A DNA stretch of 64,000 bases from an uncultured Methanoregula sp. GTDB lineage: Archaea; Halobacteriota; Methanomicrobia; Methanomicrobiales; Methanospirillaceae. The position numbers and the translations under genes are program-made. The notes under the pieces were generated by a model. That model did not search any database. It saw nothing but the letters and a program-made list of their open reading frames with translations, and had not been told where the DNA came from. Position 1 is the stretch's first letter; every line of letters begins with the position of its first letter. Below, in pieces: positions 44,980-53,152 of this stretch. The stretch spans positions 1,488,001 to 1,552,000 of the forward strand of contig NZ_OY787453.1 in NCBI RefSeq assembly GCF_963678795.1, written 5' to 3'.

Positions 44980-45420
44980 TTTTCCTAGTCGCCCGGTAAC
45001 CTTTAAGCGTCATTGTTTTACTAAAGTGATTTGGACTTTCTAAAAAATCATAGATGTAATATTTTCATAATGATTATCAGTTGACTGTGTAATTCCCCAT
45101 GAAAATCATTACACTTCTTTGATATGATGATGGGGCCTTGCACCCCCTTACCCATTTACGATAACCTGCGCCGCCCCCGAAGGGACGCCCCCGCGGCGCT
45201 TCAATTACCTGCTCATGTCTGAAAAATGGTAATTGCCCCGCCGTGCCGTACCGAGGCCCTGAGGCGGGGAACGCTCGCGTCGATACGATTTTCATAGTTC
45301 TGGTGTGAGCCCCGTTCATGTGTGTTTCTACAGAGCCCATTTTTAGTCAAATTGTGTATCTGAAATCTCCTCAAAATCTAATTGCCCGGTATCGGCCGTT
45401 ATTGAGTGATCACAAGATAT
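44980..45420. other. Gap with GC-rich structured segment and an IS end
   Basis: Inside the AT-rich island, 45110-45320 is GC-rich with two inverted repeats (GCGCCGC...GCGGCGC near 45168-45200; CCCCGCC...GGCGGGG near 45236-45270). TTTCTACAGAGC at 45325-45336 is a perfect match to the inner 12 bases of the IS terminal repeat. The minus frame 45077-45340 lacks features of a real gene. It resembles a decayed non-autonomous element. Confidence 0.45.
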
Positions 45421-45437
45421 ATAATACAATGTATTAT
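45421..45437 (+). promoter_or_regulatory. Palindromic operator-like site before the borosin-like gene
   Basis: ATAATACA-A-TGTATTAT, a perfect 8+8 palindrome about one base, lies 14-30 bp before ATG 45451 within an AT-rich promoter region (TATA-like). Its placement suits a repressor or autoregulation site. Confidence 0.45.
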
Positions 45438-45450
45438 ACAATATAAATTT

Positions 45451-46686
45451 ATGAAATTAATTGATTTCTTGCTTTCCTTAGCCACTGATTCAGATATATT
45501 TGCCAGATTCAGACGCGAGCCTGATGTTGTTATGACAGAAGCAAATTTATTGGAATCTGAACGTCAGACTATCTCAGATGGTGATCCGCGAAAATTGTTC
45601 CGTCTATTATTGGCGGAGTCTCAAGATTCGAACCTATCCTCTGACATAAAAATACCCCCCCAATTTGAAGTTTCAAATCAACCAACCATCTCACCCCCAC
45701 CAAATATCGTACCTCCCCCCCCACCGCCAAATTATCTTTATATTGGACCTGTTTCTCCACCACCACCTATTTCTAATATATCCCCACCACCACCACCACC
45801 GCCGCAAAACGGCCCACCTCCCCCATACGAGGTTCACATTTCCAAAGCTCCCACCCAATTTCAGGAAAGCATTCCTTCATGGTTTATGCCAGAACGACTT
45901 TGGGATGCAATGGGTTTAACCGTGGTTGGTACCGGTATTCGAGGGGGTCTTCAGACAACCCCTGAAGCTCGCATATGTATCGAGCAAGCATCTAAAGTGT
46001 ATTATATTGTTGCAGATCCAATTTCAGAAAACCTGATTCTCACACTTAATTCGACTGCGGAATCTTTAATGAGCTTTTATCAAGTGGGGAAAAGTCGCCT
46101 AGATGCTTATAATTCTATGGTGGAAAAAGTCGTATCGTCTCTTCAAGAATATCGGGATGTCTGCCTTGTACTTTACGGACATCCGGGCGTATTTAGTTAC
46201 CCAGCCCGCGAATCAATCAGACTCGCTCGTTTAAAAGGAATTGGAGCCCGAATGCTTCCTGGAATTTCGACTGAAGATAATCTAATTGCAGATTTGTGCA
46301 TGGACCCAGGGCAAATAGGTCTTCAAAGTTATGAAGCTACGGCATTTCTACTCAATAAATACAAATTTGATATCTCGGTGGGGATGATCCTTTGGCAAGT
46401 GGGAGTTCTCGGAGAGACTATTTGGAATCCACCTCATCCTGAAGTAAGGAACCGACTAACCGTTTTATCTGATTATTTAATTGAGTTCTATGGTAATGAT
46501 CATGAAGTTGTTTTCTATCATGCATCTCAGCTTCCAAGTAGTCGACCAGTAGTAGAGCGTTTCCCCCTTTCAGAGCTTTCAAAGGCTCAACTTATGGACA
46601 TTTCTACACTATTCATTCCTCCGAAAATATCTCCAACCTGTGACATAGAAATGGTAAAAAAATTAGGTATGAAATGGGGGGAATAA
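45451..46686 (+). CDS. Borosin-type alpha-N-methyltransferase with N-terminal precursor-like domain
   Basis: A 411-residue protein. Residues 1-58 (FLLSLATDSDIFARFRREPD, then a gd-x-kL segment) resemble the borosin-binding/precursor domain of OphMA and SonA. A Pro-rich region (70-130, runs of PPPPPP, with NYLYIGPV) follows. Residues 155-411 are a tetrapyrrole-methylase-fold SAM enzyme: GTGIRGG (160-166), YYIVADP (184-190), YGHPGVF (242-248), RMLPGISTEDNLIADLC (267-283), FIPPK. The catalytic trio Tyr210, Arg216 and Tyr220 corresponds to OphMA Tyr66, Arg72 and Tyr76. By family it would N-methylate backbone amides of a RiPP substrate using SAM. Domain order is reversed relative to OphMA. ATG 45451 chosen over GTG 45406. 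AT-rich, likely acquired. Confidence 0.85.
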   Translation: MKLIDFLLSLATDSDIFARFRREPDVVMTEANLLESERQTISDGDPRKLFRLLLAESQDSNLSSDIKIPPQFEVSNQPTISPPPNIVPPPPPPNYLYIGPVSPPPPISNISPPPPPPPQNGPPPPYEVHISKAPTQFQESIPSWFMPERLWDAMGLTVVGTGIRGGLQTTPEARICIEQASKVYYIVADPISENLILTLNSTAESLMSFYQVGKSRLDAYNSMVEKVVSSLQEYRDVCLVLYGHPGVFSYPARESIRLARLKGIGARMLPGISTEDNLIADLCMDPGQIGLQSYEATAFLLNKYKFDISVGMILWQVGVLGETIWNPPHPEVRNRLTVLSDYLIEFYGNDHEVVFYHASQLPSSRPVVERFPLSELSKAQLMDISTLFIPPKISPTCDIEMVKKLGMKWGE

Positions 46687-46770
46687 TTACAAAACAATTT
46701 TATTGAGGATTACTATTAACCCCCTTTTACTCGTTCTCCTTTCGACGACCGTGTATCTGAATTTGTAGGG

Positions 46771-47310
46771 TTAATAGTTATTCTCTAATGTTTTTAACCA
46801 ATTAATGGTTCCCGGAATCATTGTCATGATCATGGGAGTTCTGGTCATGATGCCCGGAATCATCGTCGTATGAGTCGGCATCCTTTGCATCTTTGAATGT
46901 TCTGTTACAATGGTCTGCAATTCATTGACAATCGAAACAATCTTTGGGTAGATGATGGCCTGGGCACTGCCGGTTGTAACGTAGTCATTCTTGTCCGGCA
47001 CACCTTTTGCCGCAACACCGTCAGTCTTTGCCAGGACATCGTTCCGGAAGCCCAAGAGAGCTTTGTCATAACCCCTGGACTGGATGTTACGGAGATCCAG
47101 ATGATTGTCAATAGCGATCAGGTGGATTTTTTCAAGCAGATTCCCATAGAGTTTGTTCCCGGCACGAATAAAACGGTCAATGTCACCCTGGTCAGAACAA
47201 CCCCGACTGATTATAAGATAAAGCTCCATAATGGCGACCGGGTAAGTATCAATAAAAGCTGGATCCGGTTCATAGTGAGAAAATGACAGCATGATCCGGG
47301 ACAGACACAA
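46771..47310 (-). pseudogene. Frameshifted or doubtful hypothetical gene
   Basis: Minus frame with protein-like content from about 47290 to 46905 (KIHLIAIDNHLDLRNIQ, GFRNDVLAKTDG, YVTTGSAQAIIYPKIVSIV). Beyond about 46890 a different frame reads KDADSYDDDSGHHDQNSHDHD and stops near 46803, a natural-looking Asp/His-rich tail, so an indel is suspected. However, the plus strand frame 46897-47286 is also plausibly coding (EFVPGTNKTVNVTLVRT near its end). I cannot decide between strands; the gene is probably decayed. No family recognised. Confidence 0.35.
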
Positions 47311-47579
47311 TAGATCTTATTCTCCTTTTTTTACTATCCATATCACCGGACCGGTTTTGGATCCAGTACCGTATAAAAAGAGGGAGTATTCACGTCAGGT
47401 CAGACGCGATGATTCGATCAATCACCCGAAGAGTTCAGGGTAATTAACGCGGGAACAGGGAAGGGCGCAACCTGCATTCTGCCACGATTTGCAGCGTCAT
47501 CAGGATCCTGCAGGAACACAGGTATCCGGTATGGGAACCCGGGAACGGGATCTATCTTCCGGAGACGGGGGAAGAATAT

Positions 47580-47855
47580 ATGCTCCACCGGGCCACATCC
47601 CCTGTTATCATGAATGAACTCCTGCCGCGACCCCTGGATGCAATCGCGTACGGTTTCACGCTCGTCCTCTCTCTTGGCATGATCGCCGCGATCATCTTCT
47701 TCATTGCAACCCGGTGCGAGCGGATCCTGGAACAGACCGGCACCGGGGGTGCCTGCGGGATCGGGATCGGGTGGATCCTGTTCTGCATCGCATTCCTCGC
47801 TATCGCCATCTATTCGGCAGCGCAGCTCTGTGGGTTGTGGAAGGAGAGAACGTGA
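47580..47855 (+). CDS. Two-helix membrane protein
   Basis: A 91-residue protein with two membrane helices (about 24-45 and 60-84) and a Cys/Gly-containing loop (CERILEQTGTGGACG). ATG 47580 follows GGGGAAG; ATG 47610 would remove ten residues. No family recognised. Convergent with the 70-aa membrane protein gene downstream. Confidence 0.6.
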   Translation: MLHRATSPVIMNELLPRPLDAIAYGFTLVLSLGMIAAIIFFIATRCERILEQTGTGGACGIGIGWILFCIAFLAIAIYSAAQLCGLWKERT

Positions 47856-47943
47856 GCCGGGTTAAAGAAGACAACCTTTCTAATTACCCGTCATGCCAGT
47901 CCCGCCGCCCGGTTGATCCCGCCGGTGCTGCCATTCTGTTGTC

Positions 47944-48156
47944 TTACGGGTCACGCCAGTCCTGACGGTCAAGCCAGTACATGTACACGATGGCCGTAAG
48001 AAGGCAGATACCGACGAACAGGGTCGGCATGTACCATTGCCCCGCGAAGTAACGGAGCAGGGACGAGAGGACAATCCCGAGGAAAAGCCCGAGAAGGAGC
48101 ATACTGGTGACAACTTTTTGGTTGGTGAAGGTAGCATAGAGTTGCAGGGTATCCAT
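47944..48156 (-). CDS. Small two-helix membrane protein
   Basis: A 70-residue protein with two hydrophobic helices (about 17-36 and 45-61) separated by YFAGQWYMPT, with an acidic/basic C-terminal tail (WLDRQDWRDP). Strong membrane topology supports coding; no family recognised. Divergent from the shikimate kinase gene (135 bp between starts). Confidence 0.6.
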   Translation of the reverse strand: MDTLQLYATFTNQKVVTSMLLLGLFLGIVLSSLLRYFAGQWYMPTLFVGICLLTAIVYMYWLDRQDWRDP

Positions 48157-48290
48157 GAGAGCTCTTACGGGTTGTTGGCAGGGTCAAAGAAAAAGGTTTT
48201 TGTTACGCATGTGGCAGGAGCAGTGCACCGGGGAAGACAGGTTTTATCTGCCGGCAACGCAGGAATGAATTTAAGGAGAATCCGGAGCCC

Positions 48291-48788
48291 ATGAAGAACA
48301 TCATTATCATCGGCATGCCCGGCGCAGGCAAGAGCACGCTTGGGGTCATCCTTGCAAAAACGCTCGGGTGGAAGTTTGCCGATACGGATATCGTGATCCA
48401 GGAAAAGACCGGCCGGCTCCTGCAGGAGATCATCGATACCGATGGGATCGATGCGTTCAAGAAGATCGAGGAAGAGACCGTGCTCTCCCTTCATTATCAC
48501 CATACGGTCATCGCCACCGGGGGAAGCGTTGTTTTCAGCGAACGGGCAATGGAGCACCTGAAAGCCGAAGGCATCGTGGTTTACCTGAAGATCTCGCTCG
48601 GGGAGATGATCCGCCGGCTCGGCAACATCACGACCCGGGGAATCGTGCTTGCTACCGGAGAGAGCCTCAGGGAGATGTACCGGGAGAGAACCCCGTTATA
48701 CGAAAAGTATGCCGGTATAACAATCGACTGCACGGACGAACATTTTGAGACGGTTATCGGGCGGGTTATCGAAGCACTGCAGTCCTGA
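48291..48788 (+). CDS. aroK: Shikimate kinase, bacterial (AroK) P-loop type
   Basis: A 165-residue P-loop kinase phosphorylating shikimate at O3 with ATP in chorismate synthesis. It shows Walker A GMPGAGKST (8-16), the shikimate-binding Asp in FADTDIVI (D34), the ATGGSV glycine loop (residues about 78-83), and RTPLYEKYA near the C-terminus. Most archaea use an unrelated GHMP-type shikimate kinase, so this is a likely bacterial acquisition or a specialised P-loop paralogue. Spacing to neighbours gives no operon. AAGGAGA precedes ATG. Gluconate-kinase-like function is less likely given the retained shikimate motifs. Confidence 0.85.
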   Translation: MKNIIIIGMPGAGKSTLGVILAKTLGWKFADTDIVIQEKTGRLLQEIIDTDGIDAFKKIEEETVLSLHYHHTVIATGGSVVFSERAMEHLKAEGIVVYLKISLGEMIRRLGNITTRGIVLATGESLREMYRERTPLYEKYAGITIDCTDEHFETVIGRVIEALQS

Positions 48789-49078
48789 TGCATTGCTCTT
48801 CGTGGTGCTGTAACAAAAGCCCGGAACAGGACCGGAAGATGAGGGGATCAATCTTCCGGGTCCTGCGATCCCCGGATTATTTCTCCGGGAGTGTTCCGGG
48901 TGGTCCGGGGAGCCGGCCGGGATGGTGGTTGGGAAGATCCTGCCCCGCGCTTCCGTGCCGGGTTTTCTTTGTGAGGAGAGGATCCGGAGGGGGGCATTGT
49001 CATTTCCCGGCAGGTTTGCCGGAACAATCGTACGCAAAAAAAGGGAAATTATCAGGCCGGCCCGGCCGGGGGCCGGTC

Positions 49079-49534
49079 TTACACTTTCCTGAGCGTGTCA
49101 ATGGCAGCGGAGTTGGGGGTGCCGTCGTACACGTACGTCAGCTCGATCTCGGAGGGCGAGATGATATCCCCGAACGTATACCCGCCGTCTTTCTCGGTCA
49201 TGGTCAGGGTCTTCCCGTCGCGGCCGATGATACCGGAGCAGTCGGTCCGGGTCTGGTTGGCTCCCGTCCCGAAGGCAAACGTTCCCGCGACAATGCGGCC
49301 GTGCTGTTCAGAGATGATCATCGACATCGGGGCATTGCCATAGTTCGTGAACCCTTTGACCGGTGCATAGCCTGCCATGGTGCCGGTCCATGTGCCGGTG
49401 ATGTCCGGTATGGCGGGGGTTGCTGCAGATACAGCGGGTGCCGGCGTTGCTGCCGGGGCCTGGGCCGGGGCAGTCGTGCAGCCGGAGAGTGCGATCGCTG
49501 CGATGAGGAGGATGAGAGCGAGTGCCGTTTTCAT
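49079..49534 (-). CDS. Small surface lipoprotein
   Basis: A 151-residue lipoprotein: signal residues 1-17 with lipobox ALSGC, then an Ala/Pro/Thr-rich spacer (TPAPAVSAATPAIP, to about 44) and a compact beta-rich domain (ITGTWTGTMAGY, GRIVAGTFAFG, SGIIGRDGKTLTMTEKDGG) resembling avidin/lipocalin-like barrels by pattern only. ATG start at 49534. No family recognised. Monocistronic. Confidence 0.7.
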   Translation of the reverse strand: MKTALALILLIAAIALSGCTTAPAQAPAATPAPAVSAATPAIPDITGTWTGTMAGYAPVKGFTNYGNAPMSMIISEQHGRIVAGTFAFGTGANQTRTDCSGIIGRDGKTLTMTEKDGGYTFGDIISPSEIELTYVYDGTPNSAAIDTLRKV

Positions 49535-49822
49535 ACAGGAGATGTTTGGGGGGAGGGGATAATAAAGGGAAATGGTGCGGAGAAGAAGAGATTGTTACCG
49601 GCAAAAACCCCGAAGGGGAATCTCACCCGGCTGATCAATACCCGGCTTTTCGCCCGTTTTCCTTCTGCGGCAACCGTCCCGGGATACGGGCAACAATCCG
49701 GGTTACGGCCGTACTGGGATTATAAATGATTCACTATAAAATCACAACGCTTATGCTTCCCGTCGTGAATTAAACATCATTCATGCATGCCGGGAAGAAG
49801 TATCCGGCAGGACGCAAAAATA

Positions 49823-50482
49823 ATGAAGTATTCTCGGTCAGAAGAGGCAGTATCCCAGGTTATCGCAGTTCTCCTGGTGCTTGCAGCCGTTATTATCCTT
49901 GCGGCTGTTGCTGGAGTCGTGGCGTTAGGTGCAGGAGGAACAACCGGTATGGCAAAAGTCGTTGCGATCACCGCGCAACAGGGCTCCTCCGGTATTACGT
50001 TCAGGGTAGAAGGTGGTCCGGATCTTGGTGCGGTCACGTCGCTTAAGATCATGTCAGGAAATACTGCCACCTACTGGACGAACACCACGCCCCGTATCGG
50101 GGACTCGTATACCATGAGTTTGATACGCGATCCCAGGACGATGGTTGTCGCTTCCTTTAACGACGGTTCAACGCAGGTGGTATTCGATAAGACATGGCCG
50201 CGTGGCCTCGGATCATCGGCAGCCGATTATGCTACCGTTACTGCATCAAGGGCTGGAACTATCATAACATTCACGTGTACGGCTGTAGGACCAAAAGTCG
50301 GAGATATGGTATCGTTTGATATTACTGAGGATGGAAAAACAATTGTTGATGATTTTCCTTCATCATGGTTCGCTGCGGGAAATACAGGTACCGTTGGGGC
50401 TTCGGGAAGTAGTAATCATTATGTGATGATAGCAACCCTTACGAGCGGGTCTACAGTTACAATCTGTGATCAGGTTGTCTAG
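49823..50482 (+). CDS. Type IV pilin-like protein
   Basis: A 219-residue class III signal protein: leader MKYSRSEEA, then VSQVIAVLLVLAAVIILAAVAGV, the archaeal pilin assembly helix. The extracellular domain (35-219) is beta-rich, with VTSLKIMSGNTATYW and repeated TxS/T patterns. ATG 49823 gives the standard short leader; ATG 49787 adds twelve unlikely residues. Separate from the 12.6-15.3 kb pilin operon. Function as a minor pilin or surface adhesin is inferred. Confidence 0.82.
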   Translation: MKYSRSEEAVSQVIAVLLVLAAVIILAAVAGVVALGAGGTTGMAKVVAITAQQGSSGITFRVEGGPDLGAVTSLKIMSGNTATYWTNTTPRIGDSYTMSLIRDPRTMVVASFNDGSTQVVFDKTWPRGLGSSAADYATVTASRAGTIITFTCTAVGPKVGDMVSFDITEDGKTIVDDFPSSWFAAGNTGTVGASGSSNHYVMIATLTSGSTVTICDQVV

Positions 50483-50509
50483 CGTTCTTGTGAGGGGAGA
50501 ATATCTGAA

Positions 50510-50559
50510 GGGGCAGCAGCAGGAAAATGCTGCCCCGGAAGCTCCGGGTTGTTTTTCAG
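50510..50559 (+). terminator. Hairpin terminator after the 49.8-kb pilin gene
   Basis: GGGGCAGCA (50510-50518) pairs with TGCTGCCCC (50528-50536), a 9-bp stem; a second short hairpin (CCCGGAAGCTCCGGG) and TTGTTTTT follow. Placed 28 bp after the pilin stop. Confidence 0.5.
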
Positions 50560-50895
50560 GTACGAGCCGGTTGATCCGGATCTATTTTTTTAACCAGGAT
50601 TGCCATGCATAACGGGAAGCCAGGTTTTTTAAAAACAACTCCGCCCTGCGGGGTTACCATGAGAAGCGGGTAAGGGTGAAAAGAATATGAAACCCCACCC
50701 GGCAAATTGTACTAATTTGTGGGGAGCATCCAATGAACTCACTGCCATACTTCCATCCTGAGTATGAAGAAAGAAAAGAGCTCTCGTTTTTATTTCCTTA
50801 TTGTGACGTAAAAAAAATTGTTTATCGCGTTACAATAATACCATCGTCTTTCGATTCTGACGATTCCCTATACGATGCCGGGAATTCCCGGCCGC
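50560..50895. other. Intergenic region
   Basis: About 340 bp with no convincing gene between the pilin terminator and the 45-aa Lys-rich gene. No clear regulatory site seen. Confidence 0.4.
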
Positions 50896-51033
50896 TCATT
50901 TGAGCTTCTTCTCGAGCTTCTTGAGCTTCTTCTGGGCCTCTTTGCTACCCGCAGCCGCCTGCTTCGAGAGCTCCTCTGCCTTGGCCTTCTTTACTTGGTT
51001 CAGCTTCACCAGTTGTTTCTTACTCGTTGGCAT
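50896..51033 (-). CDS. 45-aa Lys/Ala-rich helical protein
   Basis: ATG to TGA, 45 residues, about one third Lys; a continuous amphipathic helix (KKAKAEELSKQAAAGSKEAQ then KKLKKLEKKLK). A strong ribosome-binding site (GAGGTGAT) lies 5-12 bp before the ATG, giving good support for expression. Highly basic, so it may bind nucleic acid or ribosomes (inference). No family recognised. Confidence 0.65.
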   Translation of the reverse strand: MPTSKKQLVKLNQVKKAKAEELSKQAAAGSKEAQKKLKKLEKKLK

Positions 51034-51724
51034 ACAATCACCTCGCTACGTCTTTGTCTGATTCTGATTGGCTTTTTTCCTTTTTAAAATATCCCTGCAT
51101 CGTTGTACCTGCCAATAAAAACTTCGAATAAACGAAAAGAGGACCGGTAATTCCCGTAAACTCCCAAAAACAGTTCTGACACTCATTTCTCCCGGGGATG
51201 TTTCACCCTCGCCGATATGGGCTTGATACCATATCCTGTGAGAGGGTCTTTCTCATTCGCTGTTCCAATGGCTGTCGTCGTGGATTGCTCATGGTTGCGA
51301 TCCTTGCGACCGCCCTGGTGCTCATAAGATCCCACGGGAGTTCTGACAGGCGCAAATAGCGGGCCGGCATACTCCGGCACCGGGATACCTGTCCAGTCGC
51401 GCAGACAGGATTTCATTTTTTAAAGAACATCAATCAGCCTCTGCCATAAAAAATTGCATGCCGGGCGGGGTTATGAAACCGTAACCATCCCGGCATACAT
51501 CAAATGTCCATCCTGTGACGGGGGAGTTATCACGGATATCGATACGATGCATAGATCCGCGTTCTTTTGGCATCTCTCCGGCTCGTAGATCGCCCGGAGT
51601 AGTTCACATGCTTTGGGAACGCCGCGGAACGCTCTTTTCGAACCAAATACCTTGTCCATCTGCCATCCTGATATTTTATGTATAAGGAATGCTGAAGTGA
51701 ATGGAGAGAACCGGAGTAATAACC
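51034..51724. other. Gap with weak minus-strand frames
   Basis: Minus frames at 51183-51416 (77 codons) and 51471-51659 (62 codons) have no good ribosome-binding site or recognisable features. Otherwise empty up to the 96-aa gene. Confidence 0.35.
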
Positions 51725-52015
51725 ATGACAGAAAAACCTGGACATTTTGAACAGGGACGATGGGTTACAGACAAAGAACCCCCGGCCCCGCAGCCAGCTG
51801 GCGATGAGATGGACAAGAGACTCGGCAGTGCAACAAAAGCCGTCATATCCTCCATTGACGATGTGATGAATGTTGCCCGGGACCTGGTAACCACGGACGA
51901 GGGGAAGCAGTACATCGAGAAGACCCTGAGCGATACGCAGGCCCAAATCCAGAAATCCTTTGACGAGATCATCGGCCGTGCAAAGGAAGAACTGGAGAAG
52001 AATATCAAGCGGTAA
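51725..52015 (+). CDS. Small acidic helical protein
   Basis: A 96-residue soluble protein, Pro-containing N-terminus (HFEQGRWVTDKEPPAPQP) followed by a long amphipathic helical region (about 35-95: SIDDVMNVARDLVTTDEGKQ to AKEELEKNIKR). ATG 51725 gives the natural start MTEKPG; 51701 is an alternative. No named family recognised; this looks like a conserved small methanogen protein. A T-run follows the stop. Confidence 0.7.
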   Translation: MTEKPGHFEQGRWVTDKEPPAPQPAGDEMDKRLGSATKAVISSIDDVMNVARDLVTTDEGKQYIEKTLSDTQAQIQKSFDEIIGRAKEELEKNIKR

Positions 52016-52025
52016 TACCTGCGAT

Positions 52026-52042
52026 CTTTTTTTTATTTTTTT
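52026..52042 (+). terminator. Oligo-T terminator
   Basis: T8-A-T8 starting 11 bp after the stop of the 96-aa gene. Confidence 0.55.
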
Positions 52043-52179
52043 CGCTGGACGGGTACCGGGTATTTTCCGGAATAGATGTTTCTCCGAGAGTAAACTTCCA
52101 TAAAGAGAGCCGGGAAATTACCGGAGACTCACAGAAAAACGGCAGGGAGGTCCCTCTCTTCCTTCGCATTCCCGGAACG

Positions 52180-52287
52180 TTACTTCGGGGGATTCCCGGT
52201 CGTGGACCCGACATGATTTGGCACCCGGTCCCGGATGACGAGGAGCCCGATTACCACGCAGGTTGTCAGCCCAACGCCGAAGAACAT
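52180..52287 (-). CDS. Possible small membrane protein
   Basis: ATG 52287 gives 35 residues with one hydrophobic helix (FFGVGLTTCVVIGLLVI) and a polar tail. In the same open frame upstream, without an ATG, is a Pro-rich stretch, so it could be the end of a larger decayed surface protein. Low certainty. Confidence 0.25.
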   Translation of the reverse strand: MFFGVGLTTCVVIGLLVIRDRVPNHVGSTTGNPPK

Positions 52288-52483
52288 GCCGGTGAGGAGG
52301 AATTCATTGTCATGTGATCCCGATGTGCCGGATGCGAGAGGGGGATCCGGGGGGTTGTGCCGGGGAAGCGGGGGTATTGAGGGGGGCTCTTACGCTCAAA
52401 AGGGGCTCCGGCACAAGACGCGTTGGAAACCGGAAAACAGATTTTGATTGGATAGAAAAACAAAGAGCAGAAAAGTATCGTAG

Positions 52484-52858
52484 CTATCGGACAAATTGCA
52501 CATTGTCCATATCAGCAAATTCGCGGTCGCCGGTCAGGAAGGGTATATCCAGCCGGTTCGCGACAGAATATCCGACACAATCAATCGTTGATAACTTCTT
52601 TCCCAGGCCTGATGCTTCCTTTCTCCGTGCCGCACCGGAACAATAGTCTTCATCCCGGGTTGCCTGGAGGGTGACCATTTTTCTTACCGTTTTAAGAACC
52701 GGAGATGCTTTCGTTGGATAATTTCTGCACACGGCAAATCCAACCTCGCAGATATTGAATTCAGTTGTGATGAGCTGCTCGGATTGAAATGACCGGTAAT
52801 TCTCATTTCCTTTCAGCATCTCGATAAGAGCATACGAATCGGCAAAATAAGAGGACAT
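52484..52858 (-). CDS. vapC: PIN-domain toxin (VapC-like ribonuclease)
   Basis: A 124-residue PIN-domain nuclease. Four acidic positions fit the family: Asp7 (YFADSYAL), Glu in TTEFNICEVGFA (about 38), Asp in STIDCVGYSVA (about 90) and Asp in LTGDREFADM (about 111). In VapBC systems this cleaves RNA when free of antitoxin. The ATG start is 3 bp after the antitoxin stop, giving the classical antitoxin-toxin order. Confidence 0.85.
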   Translation of the reverse strand: MSSYFADSYALIEMLKGNENYRSFQSEQLITTEFNICEVGFAVCRNYPTKASPVLKTVRKMVTLQATRDEDYCSGAARRKEASGLGKKLSTIDCVGYSVANRLDIPFLTGDREFADMDNVQFVR

Positions 52859-52861
52859 GAT

Positions 52862-53023
52862 TTAATCGCGAAGCTCGTCTTTGAGTGCCTGGGTATCGAT
52901 CTTCCAGTCAGGCAGCAGGCCGAAAAATCCCTTTGCGGCAGGTTTTTTCTTTGTAACCCGGGCTGTTTTTTCGGTGCCGGCCGGGACCTGGATCGCTGAT
53001 TGGTTTTTTATCATTGTCGTCAT
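52862..53023 (-). CDS. vapB: VapB-like antitoxin
   Basis: A 53-residue protein from ATG 53023 (a longer frame to 53152 is unlikely). A basic, flexible N-terminal half (TEKTARVTKKKPAAKG) is followed by FFGLLPDWKIDTQALKDELRD, given here at residues 33-53, an amphipathic helix of the kind that plugs a PIN active site. It precedes vapC by 3 bp. A TATA-like ATATATAAC (53052-53060) suggests a leaderless transcript. Confidence 0.72.
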   Translation of the reverse strand: MTTMIKNQSAIQVPAGTEKTARVTKKKPAAKGFFGLLPDWKIDTQALKDELRD

Positions 53024-53051
53024 AGGGCGGTCCCTGTTGACTATGTTTCTT

Positions 53052-53060
53052 GTTATATAT
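53052..53060 (-). promoter_or_regulatory. TATA box for vapBC
   Basis: ATATATAAC on the coding strand, about 30-38 bp upstream of the antitoxin ATG. Confidence 0.45.
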
Positions 53061-53152
53061 GAAATAGATTTCTTCTCTTTTAAAAAAAATTTCCCCAACA
53101 GGTCTACATATACTACGGGGTGGAGGCCGGGCTGGTACTGATAGGATTCCAT

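Noticed and set aside
45077..45340. 87-codon minus frame
   Set aside because: Runs through GC-rich inverted repeats and an IS end; no start signal.
45451..46686. Considered as a cobalamin-biosynthesis precorrin methylase
   Set aside because: OphMA-specific motifs and catalytic trio, plus N-terminal precursor-like domain, fit borosin enzymes better; no cobalamin genes adjacent.
51183..51659. Two minus frames (77 and 62 codons)
   Set aside because: No ribosome-binding sites, no recognisable composition or domains.
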